Below, piece by piece: positions 46,311-58,281 of a DNA stretch of 64,000 nucleotides (position 1 is its first letter; the number at the start of each line of letters is the position of its first letter). Location of the stretch: assembly GCA_037783415.1 (NCBI GenBank), contig JAZGTN010000017.1:3230501-3294500 (forward strand), written 5' to 3'. Made by a program: the position numbers and the translations under genes. Source of the DNA: Leptasterias polaris (Eukaryota > Echinodermata > Asteroidea > Forcipulatida > Asteriidae). Below the pieces are notes generated by a model. It made no database searches. It had not been told where the DNA came from and saw only the letters and a list, made by a program, of their open reading frames with translations.

Positions 46311-46978
46311 ATGAAAGATGATGTGTCATATATCAATTATATCATTTGGAAAGGAACCGTCGAGAGGTAGCGAATTGGCGAATTTTCCCCGATGTTAAAA
46401 AGGCGTCTCACGCACAGGAACAACTACTACTAGACTACTACTAGAATAAAGATCAGCAGAATATATTAAAGAACAGCAGCATAACTTTTGAAGTAGATTA
46501 AAAGTAATTTGAGGAATGGATAAATAAACAAACCAAAGGCTCTCCTATACCTAAATGAACTGTGCACGTCCCCGTCTCATTCATTTGCTGTACTTGTTTC
46601 CCGCCATTTGGGTGTGTGTGATTATTGAGAATATAGGTTCTGACAAAAGTGTGCTGAACTGCTTTACGACTGCCGCCAAAATAAAAGTTGCCGCAAAAAA
46701 AAGACCTTTCCAGAAAAAATACAATTAATAGAAAGAAAAATGATGATATGTAATAAATTTTGACCCATGATATGGGCATATTCTTACGCAGAAAAGTTGT
46801 GCACCCTCAAGGGAGCCTAATGGTTCTGGGATATAGCGATATTCATGTGCCAATTCATATTCACGCACAGGAACTAAGTTGAACACAATTACTAATTTTG
46901 GTTGCAACAACCGAAATCAGCTGCCTGCAGTTTTGAGTCGATCGGGGTTTGAGGAAATGTCTTTACTAGAAGGCCTAA

Positions 46979-48609
46979 TACACCTATCAATTGTATGACG
47001 CACTGGCAGACCCCCGGGAATGGTGCGTCAAGTTTGCGTCTTTACTCTAAAAAAATTTGACGGTGGGTACGTCAAAAGCCAATAGTGGTTAGTCAAAAAA
47101 TCTTTAAGAGGTGCGTCGCGTTACGTCATGTTCCGTCTTGTTCCGTCATGGTCCGTCGATGTCCATTTCAACATTTATTTTGTATATATAGTGGAGAATA
47201 AAAATGCACCTACCCTCCCCGCCTGTGTAAAATGATGTTGGTATTATTTTGTTAACATTTATGTTGCCCGAGGGTCGGGAATTTACCGCCAGAAAGTCAG
47301 CGATCACCACATGCCAGCTCAGACGGCCGTTTATTTTCCACACTGCACATAGCAAGCCTTTTGCCCAAGCCCAATACACATGTGCATCATGGCGTGGTGG
47401 TTTTGTCATCCTCGGCCCCGTGGTATATTATATCTCTCACACGCACGATAGTGGGGGTCGATTGTCGAGTCATAGATGGATACGAGGTAAGCCTGTGACC
47501 ATACGTTTAATTTACTATCCGTTTCAAACTTTTCTAAACGGTTAACCGTTTGTCGGCGGCAAGTGAATTTGTTCTAAAATACACGAACAACAAAGACGAT
47601 TTTGACAATTAACATCGAGACTGTACATGTACCTGTGTCAGTGTATTTTGTATTGTTTCATGTTGATTCAAAAAATGTGCCGACCGAGAGATAATCCTTC
47701 ACGATCTTTATAAGCACAACATCCCGCAGAGTCGAAGTCGTGTGAATATCCCCCATCACTTCTGTGTGTATTTGAGTTTGACAAACGAAAACTACAGTAT
47801 TGCTCACGCACGTGTAAAAACATCTCTGACACGCAGTAGTTATTTCTCACCAAGGGAATTTCCCTTGCCTTATCGCTCCCACAGCTACACGCCATTCCTT
47901 CGCCCCCTAACTATAAAAGTTTACCACGTTAGGTAGAGCAAGCACATCCGCGGGATCGCGGTGATGAATACAGCGCTGTGAGAAGCACTACGTCATAAAT
48001 AATTATTCACGCGATCGGCCAATCGGAAAGCGGCCAGTCATTACCAGTTATTACGAGGATGTGTGTTATTTAGTCACATGTAATTCATGGCGCGGTGGTT
48101 TTGTCAACCTCTGCCCCGTGGTATATTGTATCTCTCACATGCACGTTACTGGGGGTCGATCGTCGAGTCATGGATGGATACGAAAATGCATTATTTAGTA
48201 GACTGGTTCCCTCTCTATTATTTCGTGTGTTTGATAGCTAGTGCGTTGGGAACCGCACGTCTCGAAGATCAAGTAGTACATTCTCGCCTCGTGCATACAC
48301 TTGCCATGTATTTTCAGCATGTGTGCCGGGAAACTCGTACATACAAGGTTGAAATACTTGGTATTCACTGCGCGTGCATCGTTTGCAGCATACCAAGGAA
48401 TTATGTGCGTCGATTTGTCCGTCTGTGGTGCGTTGCTATCCGCGAATGGTGAGTCAAAAAATGGTTTGGAAGACCGTCCAAATCTGCAACAAGTGTGTCA
48501 ATTTTTCGACTCAGGGTGGGTCTTTGGACACGCAAATCCTACCCCACATATGAACAGTGACGCACCATCCCCGGGGGTCTGATAGTGCGTCATACAATTG
48601 ATAGGTGTA
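46979..48609. mobile_element. 1.6-kb TIR element, TAA target duplication
   Basis: The ends are inverted and identical for the first 26 bases (TACACCTATCAATTG...ATGACGCAC), followed by a related CCCCCGGG/CGTCA block. TAA flanks both sides (46976-46978, 48610-48612). The paralogous copy at about 45220-45228 shows the empty site (GCCTAATACG) with TAA once. A 3-bp TAA duplication fits PIF/Harbinger. Inside, about 95 bp around 47390-47485 is repeated directly at 48089-48183 (GGTGGTTTTGTC, GGGGGTCGAT, GTCGAGTCAT). ORFs up to 121 codons match nothing I recognise. Confidence 0.8.
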
Positions 48610-49094
48610 TAATACGTACGCGCCTACGGAGTGATGAGCAAGAATCATCTGTAATTGCTTAAAAAAAAGAGTTTTCTCTCGAATATGACTTCATTTTATA
48701 AGGAAATTATAACGCAAGGCTAAAGTTATGAAATTCATAGTTTAATTCGGAAAAAACAAAAACAAGAACGTTTTTTTTTAAATCGTTACAATTACCTTTA
48801 AAACAGAACATTATTCTCAAGTTACAAACAACAATTTGCGTCTTTTCGAGCAGACCATCCGCAGAGGGGACCTCTCACATGGAGACCATGACCGGTGTTT
48901 TGAGCACGGGAGGGAGTAGACACAACCCATTGCAAACTGTCAAATTTGAATGAAGATTGCTCTACCACTGCACCTTGTAGGGGAGGTGGAAAAATAATAA
49001 ATAAAACCTATGAGATTGTTTGATTGTCCGGATATGTTTTTATATCAAAGCTTTCTAAAATAAATTGGGAAAAATATAATGAACATAAAAAGGT

Positions 49095-49215
49095 TGTCAG
49101 AAGTGGGATTCGAACCCACGCCCCCATTCGGGGACCAGAACGCCCATATCGCATTATTTAATGCGAAGGAATTGATCCTTGAGTCTGGCGCCTTAGACCG
49201 CTCGGCCATCCTGAC
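49095..49215 (-). tRNA. tRNA-Leu (CAA), intron-containing, copy 3
   Basis: Same structure and intron as copy 1, with one change in the variable arm (CCCC-GAAT-GGGG) that gives a better stem. A T5 terminator follows on the minus strand. Beyond its 5' end the duplicated sequence stops at about 49248 and unique DNA begins, so this is probably the ancestral position. Confidence 0.95.
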
Positions 49216-49248
49216 ATGAAAGATGATGTGTCATATATCAATTATATA

Positions 49249-49801
49249 CATAATTTGAACAAATCGTGCCAATTTAGCATAATAAAATGCGAATGTTTAC
49301 ATCTAGATGGTAGTAAGTATGAATCTCCTCACGATTTGTTATAAAACGCATTCCATTTCTCTCATTGTGGTTAATAACTTTAAAATATTAATCCCAGTTC
49401 GGAGGTACCATGCTCGCTCGTGAACAGTATTTCTATTAATACTTCGGTCTGAACACCCGACTTCTTATTTACTAATCGTTTGGTTTACACAACGTGGGTG
49501 CACTTTATGCAACGTGGGTTTACGTTTGTAAACACTGACTGTACATTAAGTGCAACCGATCGAAGATCACACACATGATTGTCACATGCAAGCATGCACT
49601 CCTTCTTTACAAACATGACAAAGATTGTACTAAAATTCCGTATCGTCCTCCATGATTGAACACATCTTGAATATATTGGGCGATCCGATCCCCCCCCTCC
49701 CAAAAAGGTTTTAAAAAGTCGAAAAAGAAGCTGTCGCCTGTCGGCGGACGGTGTACTGTTTAAAACAGTTTCTGCTGGCGTCCAGCCAGGATTAGGTCAG
49801 A
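49249..49801. other. intergenic, upstream of the carrier gene
   Basis: No ORF of note. The last 100 bases (GGCGGACGG, TTTAAAACAG) should hold the carrier 5' UTR or promoter, but I see no clear TATA box. Confidence 0.4.
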
Positions 49802-52800
49802 ATGGCTGAAGATGTTTATGGTCTCGCTGGGCATTTCATCTCGGGTGGTTTTGGTGGAATGTGTGCCCTCTTCTGTGGCCATCCTTTAGACACAATTAAG
49901 GTGAGCCCTGTCTTTTTGCTCTTTGTTTTTCAGCAACAATAAATTGTAAAAATATTCTTGATTCAATCAGTGTAGAAAAAGAAACGACAAACAAAGGGTC
50001 AAAGCAAGTTTTCATTTCAACTTTTTGTCTTGACGTGGAGGTAGAAATTGGTCTGATGATAATAATGTTGGGCCTAAATTTGATTAAAACACAATGGTAT
50101 GGATGCCATCATCTGTTTCCGTTCTACAATTAATCAATTTGATTTCCGTTGTTGACCGTGAGAAGGGGCAACATCCACAGTGAGTGAGTGACCAAGTACA
50201 ATCTGAAATCCACACTCTGTTATCATCAGCAGGCAGAGGTGTGACTCTGCGAGTGATGATTGCGATAATCGTAACCCTCCATCCTCCGGACGGTTGCAGA
50301 CCGTCCGGAGGATGGAGGGTTCAATGGATCAATTATGATGAAGGCAATTGCCCCAATGCCCTACCCTGGTCATTGCCTTGGCTTGGTGCCCTTGGAATGT
50401 TCCAAAAGAAATTTACACAAATGGAAAACTGATGACACCATGGTAGGCCTATTGATAGGCCAAATCGTGACCCTCCATCCTCACATCAATGATTATCACA
50501 ACTAAACTACATGTATGATCAGGAATAACTATAAATAGTAAACTTTTTCCGTGGAAAAGTATACATCGGGAAGACCAGTCGCAACATCTCTACGAGAATA
50601 AAAGAATACCATGCACATGGCAGACTGGACACCTGGACAAATCTGCCATCATCAAGCACGTTTCACAAGAACAAGACCATCTCATCAACTGTAAGCAAGC
50701 CAAGCTCATTGCACCTGTCCAGTTCTGGCACCAACGCCGAGTCAGGGAAGCCATCAAGATCAAGACACACAACACAGTTCCACAAGACATCTGGTTCTTC
50801 ATCATCGACATCTGGTCACCACTACTCAAGCCAACCCTTCTAGCAGCAGCTCACCACAACACTGACACACCCCAGCGCACACACATCCAGCCAGCAGACA
50901 ACTTTACTCACATCAAAGCTTACCAACAAGGTAGATACTTCCTGCCCAAATGTGCATCCCTCAAGCTCTACAAAGCTGCATCACCATCAGCAGTCCAGCA
51001 TTCTCCTGAAGATGAGCAGAGTATACTGTTCGAAACGTCCAAACCACATAGGCTCTTATTAGAGCCAAAACTCCTCCCAAAAGAGATTTACACATGGTTG
51101 TACCCACAACCGCAAGTTTACTATTTATAGTTAAATTCCTTGTCTTCCACACCATGCAAAGCTTCAAACATCACTTAAAATATGATCAGCTGAAAAACAA
51201 CGAAAATGCCCGATATCAGACATACGCTGCAAAGTCCCTACTTTATGAATGATTACATTCTACCTCACTGCATAGAAATGCTATTTCTAAGTAAACAATC
51301 TCTTTCAATTATTACAACGTAGACCAAATGTGGATACAACTTACAGTACACATTGCACAATAAAAATTTAGTTTTAGATTGGAGGATATGTCATTTTTGC
51401 CATTGCCAGTCAAAAACCAAATCAAACATTTTAGAGAGACAGATTTCATCTGCATTGTGGAAAGAATAAATTTAGCTAAGTTTAGAACACTTAACATCTT
51501 CAAGAAAATATGTTTTCTTCTTTTGAACGAGAGTAGGCCCTAACTTGTTTAATTTGATGTTTGTTTCCAGTTAAGATTGCAGACCCAACCCACAGCTGTT
51601 ACAGGAATCAGCCCTATCTACAACGGTATGACAGACTGTGCTAGGAAAATGTACTTTGGTGAGGTTAGTATCAGGAATCATAACATAAAGAGTAATGCCA
51701 CCAAGCACTCCTTAGTATGAAAAAGGGTAGCCCACTTTGTTGGGTTGTTATGGCTCTCTTTTAACATCGGTCTTATAGTCGCCATTACGACTAGACCAAC
51801 GTTAAAAGAGAGCCTTAACGGCCCAACAAGGTGGGCTAGAAAAAGGTATGGTACATAATGTACACCAACATGAGGAGACAACAGAAGCTACATGTACAGC
51901 TCTTCATAGCCACTGTTGAATCAGTGCTACTTTGTGGGTGCGAAGCGTGGACATTAACATCTGTCCTAAACTGTTCTAGAAAAACAACTTGATGGTTGCT
52001 ACACCAGAATGCTATGCCAGGTGCTTGGTGTCGGGAGGGAAGACAATATAACCAGTTTAGATCTTTATCTCGGGCTCCCTAAGCTCAGTACAAGGATTTG
52101 CGCGACAAGAGTCGAGTTTGCCAGGCACTGCTATCACTACTCTGAGCTTCCAGTCAGCATGCTTGTGCTTTGGGATTGGGAGACCAAGCAAGGTCAAGCC
52201 TAAAGAGGTTGAGGTCACCTGACAGACGAAGTGACTGAGGGTGACAAGGGCTTTGTGACAATAACAGGGAGATTAGGGGCCACTTCTCCTGTGACATTAA
52301 TGGCCGAGGACACTACTCGACAAGGAAAAAGTTGCCAAGGACCATGCTTATGGCCTCCTGCCAGACACCCAATGTTATGTTGAGTTATTGTTTGCTTCAT
52401 GGGTTTTTCCCTTTGTACTGTTTGTAGGGCTTTTTTGGTTTCTACAAAGGTATGCTAGCACCCTTAGCTATGGCAATGCCGATATCAGCACTCAGCTTCA
52501 CAGGGTATGCGGTGGGAAAGAAACTGCAGATGCCCTCTGGTGAGGATGGAAGATACAGGTAAGAATGTCATTGCATCAATTGAGGTCATAGGAAAGGAAC
52601 TGCAACTAGCTCTTCCTCTTGGGGATAGTTACAAATAATGTAAATGTATCGTGGCTGAGCGGGCTATAATACAAGATTTAAGTTATGGTGTTGGATTCGG
52701 TACCCATAATGGCACTTGGTTCCTTGAATAAGACACCAACCATAATTGTTCTGTCCATTGGACGGGACAGACATGTAAAAGCGTAGGTCCTGTGTGTTGT

Positions 52801-55800
52801 GTAAAGAGAAAGTTCATACAAAGAAGTGTGTCGCTCAAGTGTAGCTGGCGAGTTATGGCCAATCTGTCTAGAGCATCAAACTCAAGTTCTGAATGCTGAG
52901 TCATCTGAGTGTGGGTGCAAATCCCGGTCGTTACATTTGTATTCATAGGCAAGACACTTAACTGTAAGTGCTTCTCATCTCCCAGTTCGTATGGGTAGAC
53001 ATTATTAATGGGCAGCTGACGGATTGGCAACTTGCCGGTGCTGCATACTCCAAAGGAGTTGAGATGGTTTCAGGAATGCTTTTTAATAATGAGGCCCAAT
53101 GAACAGGGGTAGTAATAATGAAGGGCACTTTGATACAATGTTTCAAAGCAAAATGCCTATTATTTCTATTATAAAGTCAGTGAATTATTCTTAATCTAGA
53201 TTTGTGGTTCTTTCATTGTCCCGTAGCTTAACGCAGATCTTCTTGTCTGGAATGTTTAGTGGATGCTTCTTCATGACTGTTTGCCCAGCGTGTGAGAGAG
53301 TCAAATGCCTTTTGCAGGTAACTAATGGCAGGTGTATTTTTTAAAGGTTTTCCCTGTCGTAAGAAATGCTTTTGAACGATGAAATGGGTGAATTTTAGTA
53401 AAATACTCACAGAAGTATGCCAGCTTTGGAGCCGGAAGTTGTGATAACTTCAGGCATGCAGCAGATACGCAGGCGTGTGACGCAGTGTCTTTTGATTGCA
53501 CTTGCACTTTATATGCATTTCAAAAACTTAGATGTGATCACAAACACCTTTGACATTGTCAAAAGTTGCACTTTTCACTTAACTCATTGTTTACTGTTCT
53601 TGTTCATGTTCTGCAAGAAAGAATTTCCCAAGCATGAACACGTGTATCTTCTTTGCTAGTTTTTGTCTGCCTTTTTATATTAAACTACAGGCTCAAAAAT
53701 CCTCACAGCAAACAGCGAGATTCTCTGGTGTGTTTGACTGCATGCGACAAATTTATAAAGAGGCTGGGCTTGTGCGAGGCCTATATAAAGGCACACTTAT
53801 CACATGCATAAGGGGTAAGAGAGTGTTAGGGACCATTAGAAAACGGTGCAGGTACAGGATGCGTGTGCTTATATGACGTAAATGCTTATATGACATTTGT
53901 GTATCGCGTACGGGCATACATTTTTGTACATCGCTAAGATGATTAGATTTTGTAAAACAATAGAAACTTTCGCTGTTTTAGCATATTATCAGCGGGTGCA
54001 AGTGCAGGCTCAAAAATTTAATAAAATCTTCTTTTGAGGACATTATTGATAATATCTCCACACTAATTCTGAAATTCGTAAAAAGTAGGAGCTCATAAGA
54101 TAACTATTTTTGCCTTTTTTTATCAAGAAATCCATAGGTGAACTGAACTCACCATTTTTGAAGTGTAGTGCAGAATTGCTGTACAAGTACATTAAAATTA
54201 GCTGCGCAGAATGATGACGCCATCTACAATTTTCTGGAGCAATACATGCGTAATGGTCCCTATAGTGTGAATCGGGGAAACATCACCTGATTGGGTCTTA
54301 GGAGGAGTGATTTCACTGATATTAGCTGAGCACATTCAAAATGTATTTAAGATTCACTTCAACATTTTCCCCTTACAGAAGTTTGTTGGTTGTACGCATT
54401 TTATCATCAAAACGGTTTCCAAATTAGTCATTGGTTTTTTCGGAAAAATCTGTTTCACTTCACAAAAAGTCTGGGATGAGTACATTCTGCTGATCTTAAA
54501 GGGACACGCTGCCTTGGATCAGACGAGTTGGTCTATAAAAAGCGTTTGTAACCGTTTGTTATAAAATGCATATGGTTAGAAAGATGTTGTAAAAATAGAA
54601 TACAATTATCTACACAATTATGCCTCGAAATTGCGTGGTTTTCCTTCTACATCGTCAACTAACACGGTCGGCCATTTATGGGAGTCACAAATTTGACTCC
54701 GCTAATTGGCCGACCATGTTAGTTCGCAAAGTAAAAGGAAAACCACGCAATTTCGAGGCATAATTGTGTTGATCATTGTATTCTACTTTTAAAACATCTT
54801 TCTAACCATATACATTTTATAACGAATGGTTACAAACGCTTTTTATAGACCAACTCGTCCAATCCAAGGCAACGTGTCCCTTTAAGCTCACTCCTCTCGA
54901 AGTTCTTTCGATTTCGGTTACAGAAATTATCAGGCAAAAACTGATGTGTGAGTTGTGCCTGTGACCCATGAGGGCACTCTATAGTCTTGGCCAAAGACGT
55001 CCGCGATCAATAGTGTGTGTATGCTCGTACTAATTTGTAAAAGGGCGCCCTCTTACAGCATGATTTAATTAACTTGATTAGCTCTCAATGTCTTTCTTTT
55101 CTCCCCCTGCCTTTCCTTGGGAACCAATCAGCATGCGATCGCATAAAATAAAATTACATAAATTGTTGTTATTGAGGTGTCCTCATTTGAAGGGAGTTTG
55201 TTTGACAGTCAATTTGTTTCTTTGGATGTAGATTTTCCAGGTATGGGATTTTACTTTGTTACCTATGAGGGGGTATTGAGGAGTTTGGAATCTTTCCGTC
55301 CAACGTTAGTATTTTTGTTATGATTATTGTTTCATGTTATTTATTATTGATTTCTGGTAATGAAGCAAAGGATGCCTTAAAAGCCAACATGTTCCTTGTA
55401 ACTCAAAGAATTGATTTTGTGCTTCCTGTGTGAGTTTCCATTTCAGAGCAATGCTAACAGAAAGCACACGAAAAGGCATGATGAAAATGATTTACGCAAC
55501 AAAGCAAATCCATGGTGAACGCAAAAGCTGTCTGCCTAATTTTCTTGCTTACTAGTGAAATACGCTTACACTTAAGCAATTTTTCTGCTATAGTAAGCAC
55601 AAAAATGAGGTTACCGCTTGGCATCGCTATGAAATTTGGCCAACGTAGGTAAGGATTCAGGACCTTACAGGACTATACGATTTGGGCAGCCTGTATTATT
55701 GAACTTACTCTTAAACCTTCATTCTCTCTGACATTTCTGAAAACAGCAGCCCAATTCATGGCTCTGTGTACTGCAAGCAAGAAAACTGCGACTACAGCAG

Positions 55801-58198
55801 CAGAACAAATCCTTGCTTAGTGTAAGCATATTCCACAGATTAGCAAGACATTTTTGCTTGTGTGTGTACACACTCCACGTTGGTAAAAAATGTTTACTTA
55901 CATGACTTGTGCAGAAATTTGGCACCAACCTTGTAAGTGGGGAACACTGTGTGTAAGCACAAAAACACTGCGTGTAAGCACAAAATTCTGCGGTTAGCAG
56001 AGCCATAATTGTTTGCTAAAAATTAGTGGAGTACCTGTTAAAACAATGTGAACTTTATGGCACGTTGGCCGGTAACCTGTTTCTGCTAAGCATGATTTGT
56101 CTGTGCTTAACAAGTTGTGCTTACAGGGTTTATGAAATTGGGTCCAGAGATCAAGGGGAGACTTTTGGGACGCTAGGTGGCGGCAGACTTACACGACTTG
56201 ACTCGGCCATGTCTTGGGAGTAAGGCACTAATATTCAGGGTTTAAAGGTGCTGTATACGTTTGGTAATTGGAGCCTACTGATTGTGTTAATCCTTTATAA
56301 ATGTAGGTATATACATTAGAACTAACCTGTGAAAATTTCACTTCAAAAGGTGGTCACGTTCTTGAGATATCACCGAAAAACCAGAGCGAATATTTCCACG
56401 CAGGAAGAATATTCCCTATAGGAATACACACTCTGAGAAGCGTTATGGTCGTAACGCTTCTCAGATTCAAATTATTATGGGATAAAAAGTGATATATTTT
56501 TCCCTAACCGTAGTACTTCGAAGTGAAAAGTTTCTCAAAATGCATTATACTATCCAAAGCTGCTGTACTTCTTACCATGTAAGTTTTTATTGGAGTCATT
56601 ACCAAACGTATACAGACCCTTTAACAATTTGCATGCATGTCCCTCTCTCATCAGGGAAACCAAGTCCAAGCGCACACCGTCTCTCATGCAGTCATGTTTA
56701 GCCGGGGGCTTTGCTGGGTTTGGTTACTGGTCGTATGCTATTGGTCCTGACACTGTGAAGTCCAGGTTACAGACGGGTAAGGAGAATGTTTTTAAATAAA
56801 ATTAAAATAATTTAAAAAATAGAATGAGCTGTTTGCAAACTGCTTTACAACCAAAATGACTTGTGGTATAAATGCAAATAAATTGTTAATGGCCTGACGT
56901 TTTTGATCCTAGCTTGTGTTTCCTTAAGGTTAACTGACAACATAACACACATTTGTAGTGTAACTGAAGCAGCCAAGTAGAAAGAAGTGAAGAGAGAAAT
57001 GCTTAACTGGCCCCTTCCATCAAACCAACCCCCTTAATCTTTCTTTTCGTTGTTCTTCCCTCACTTTTTCTGACTGCTTCGAGATCTATGAGCACAACAC
57101 CGTTCCTCAGGCATCGGCTTCCACATAAAACCACCACACAAACATAATCCATTATTGTTAAAGCATAGCAGTGGACAGCTTATTTGGTGACTGCCAATGA
57201 AAGAAAAACCACAATGCAGCAGACAGGCCCTATTTGACAATGATTAATTGATCATGTAATGCCACAGAGTGTAAAAATAGCAACACTTTGCCAGTACCGA
57301 GGGGAGAGGGGGGTGGAACCAAAACATAATTTTACTAACTAGATGCAGCACTACATTTATTGGCCAGATGTCCCTCATTTGAAGTAAACTACTATTTTCT
57401 ATAACTTGCCCAAAATGTTACGTTCTTGTCCACCCCTTTCTGTAGCTCCTGAAGGAATGTATCCAAATGGTGCACGGGATGTGGTAAGAGATATCTTGAA
57501 GAAAGAGGGCGTGTCAGGATTTTTCAAAGGATTTGCCCCTGTGTTCCTTCGAGCCATGCCAGCATCTGCTGTAAGTTGTTGTTTATGTATTTAGGTAATC
57601 TATTTGTGAAGCCAAGGATTCTCAGAAAAGCAATCTTTATCACTATTCTAGCCAATAATCCCATAGAGAGAAGACAAGGAAGGAAGTTTCAATTTTAGAT
57701 GTGGGAGGAAAACCCAGAGAACTGTTCCAGGGAAATCCCACGCAATCAGGTAGGGGCTGAAAACCCAATCCACTTGGTACCCCCGGTGGAATTCCAAACG
57801 GGGTCCTAGAGGTGGAAGGTAGGGAAAGAGACCACTACGCCTACCCCACCCGACCTGTTGGCTGTTTCACTTTCCCCCAGACAAAACACTAATCCATTAA
57901 CCCAAAGAGGTGGCTCAACATTTTCCAACCGTTTTTACGAGCATACAGAGAGAAGCTTTTTACATGATTTGGATAGCAAAAATCAAAAGATTGTAGTACA
58001 ACAACTATTGATGTTTTAAAAAGATTGTGAAAGCAATTTGGGTTCAAGACTATGCTCAAAATAAGGTGGACAAACTCAAGTCTCTACCACTCCACAGCAG
58101 CTATTGGAATATTTATGTTAAAACATCTGTTATATCTTTTACAGGCACAGTTTGTTGGCTTTGAGATGGCAATGAAGATGTTGCGCCAGAGCAGTTAA
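49802..58198 (+). CDS. SLC25A20-like: mitochondrial carnitine/acylcarnitine carrier-like protein
   Basis: Nine exons: 49802-49900, 51571-51663, 52428-52558, 53227-53317, 53691-53814, 55232-55304, 56655-56776, 57446-57570 and 58145-58198. Together they give 912 nt, 303 residues, with all phases consistent and GT/AG introns. SLC25 carriers sit in the mitochondrial inner membrane; the carnitine/acylcarnitine carrier exchanges acylcarnitine for carnitine to feed beta-oxidation. Seen: three repeats with GHPLDTIKLRLQTQ, ERVKCLLQAQ (the second-repeat block typical of this carrier), and DTVKSRLQTAPEGMYPNGARDV, plus YKGTLITCIRDFPGMGFYF. The first residue of the Px[DE]xx[KR] signature is Ala in repeat 2 (ACERVK) and Gly in repeat 3 (GPDTVK), which is unusual, so substrate may differ. 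Human SLC25A20 is 301 residues. Confidence 0.93.
50262..50325. repeat. perfect hairpin in carrier intron 1
   Basis: Arms of 22 bases at 50273-50294 and 50300-50321 (CCCTCCATCCTCCGGACGG and complement) around a five-base loop, preceded by GCGATAATCGTA. The same family (GATAATCGTAACCC...) makes up part of the 7-kb element's TIR near 36384-36450 and 41060-41117. Confidence 0.65.
50540..51140 (+). mobile_element. Penelope-like element fragment (GIY-YIG domain remnant)
   Basis: One frame reads VYIGKTSRNISTRIKEYHAHG. After a frameshift another reads KSAIIKHVSQ...KQAKLIAP...WHQRRVREAIKIKTH. This order (Y-IGKT, R-KEH, SAI-H, W-RR-REAI-I) is the GIY-YIG endonuclease end of Penelope-like retroelements. 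It is followed by CCTGAAGATGAGCAG...GAAACGTCCAAACC, a common tail of such elements. Broken and partial, in intron 1 of the carrier gene. Confidence 0.65.
51716..51848. repeat. foldback MITE in carrier intron 2
   Basis: Inverted arms of about 48 bases: GCCCACTTTGTTGGG...GGCTCTCTTTTAAC on the left and GTTAAAAGAGAGCC...CCCAACAAGGTGGGC on the right. Confidence 0.65.
51850..52205 (+). mobile_element. non-LTR retrotransposon (LINE) fragment, end of RT region
   Basis: Reads LFIATVESVLLCGCEAWTLT, a break, then LDGCYTRMLCQVLGV...LGLPKLSTRI...RVEFARHCYH...LVLWDWE. This is the C-terminal RT-flanking region common in LINEs, normally with YG for CG and GHC for RHC. The clade is not resolved. Truncated at both ends. 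Confidence 0.6.
52643..53000 (+). repeat. degenerate SINE family 1 copies in carrier intron 3
   Basis: A first head GTGGCTGAGCGGGCT with body words (CACCAACCATAATTG, GGACGGGACAGACATG), then a second tRNA-like head with TCTAGAGCATCAAACTCAAG and a B-box-like GTGCAAATCCCGGTCG, followed by GGCAAGACACTTAACT. Confidence 0.5.
54500..54881. mobile_element. 382-bp foldback element, TTAA-flanked, in carrier intron 5
   Basis: TTAA at 54496-54499 and 54882-54885 bracket ends AGGGACACGCTGCCTTGG and CCAAGGCAACGTGTCCCT. Almost the whole element is one palindrome (arms about 180 bp, centre near 54690 with GACTCC). TTAA targets and AGG ends are shared with the elements at 56246-56620 and 62060-63446. Confidence 0.85.
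55555..56146. repeat. MITE-like repeats in carrier intron 6
   Basis: Several inverted pieces: TGGCATCGCTATGAAATTTGG, GTTTATGAAATTGGGTCC, and repeated GCTTAC/GTAAGC words. Same general family as 36137-36334. Exact boundaries are not clear. Confidence 0.4.
56246..56620. mobile_element. 375-bp TIR element, TTAA-flanked, beside carrier exon 7
   Basis: TTAA at 56242-56245 and 56621-56624. Ends AGGTGCTGTATACGTTTGG and CCAAACGTATACAGACCCT. An inner palindrome near 56430-56465 (TCTGAGAAGCGTTA and complement). The right end is only 30 bases before exon 7. Confidence 0.8.
57606..57862 (-). repeat. tRNA-derived SINE, family 2, copy 2
   Basis: Matches 38738-38966 over GAAGCCAAGGA, CTCAGAAAAGC, GTTTCAATTTTAGATG and GTAGGGGCTGAAAACCC, with a degraded B box. 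In carrier intron 8. Confidence 0.65.
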
Positions 58199-58281
58199 TC
58201 CCTCAGTGAGGAGGATTCCAAATCAGTTAATGTGGCCAAATGAGATGATCCGTCCAAAGGAGTTGATTTTCTACTTATTAA

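Larger units (their letters stand above)
33657..46980 (+). repeat. tandem array of about 1.1-kb units, interrupted
   Basis: Unit starts, taken at ATAAATTTTGACC: 33657, 34759, 42880, 43983, then a partial at 44998. Further partial copies at about 45772-46230 and 46318-46870 belong to the tRNA-carrying duplication. Each full unit has a conserved block with a small acidic ORF, a following stretch with a 60-bp internal duplication, a CTA-rich microsatellite and a conserved spacer. Unit 2 is split by the 7-kb element at 35277-42302. The first copy keeps about 60 bp (near 33800) that the others lack. Confidence 0.88.

Noticed and set aside
44744..46779. Repeated minus-strand ORF (MPISWVKIYY...) in several array units, including one starting in the truncated tRNA
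   Set aside because: Identical because the units are recent copies; no start context, and the hydrophobic stretch derives from T-rich spacer.
48087..48452. ORF of 121 codons in the TAA-flanked element
   Set aside because: No recognisable domain; partly duplicated at 47390-47485 where it is not open in the same way.
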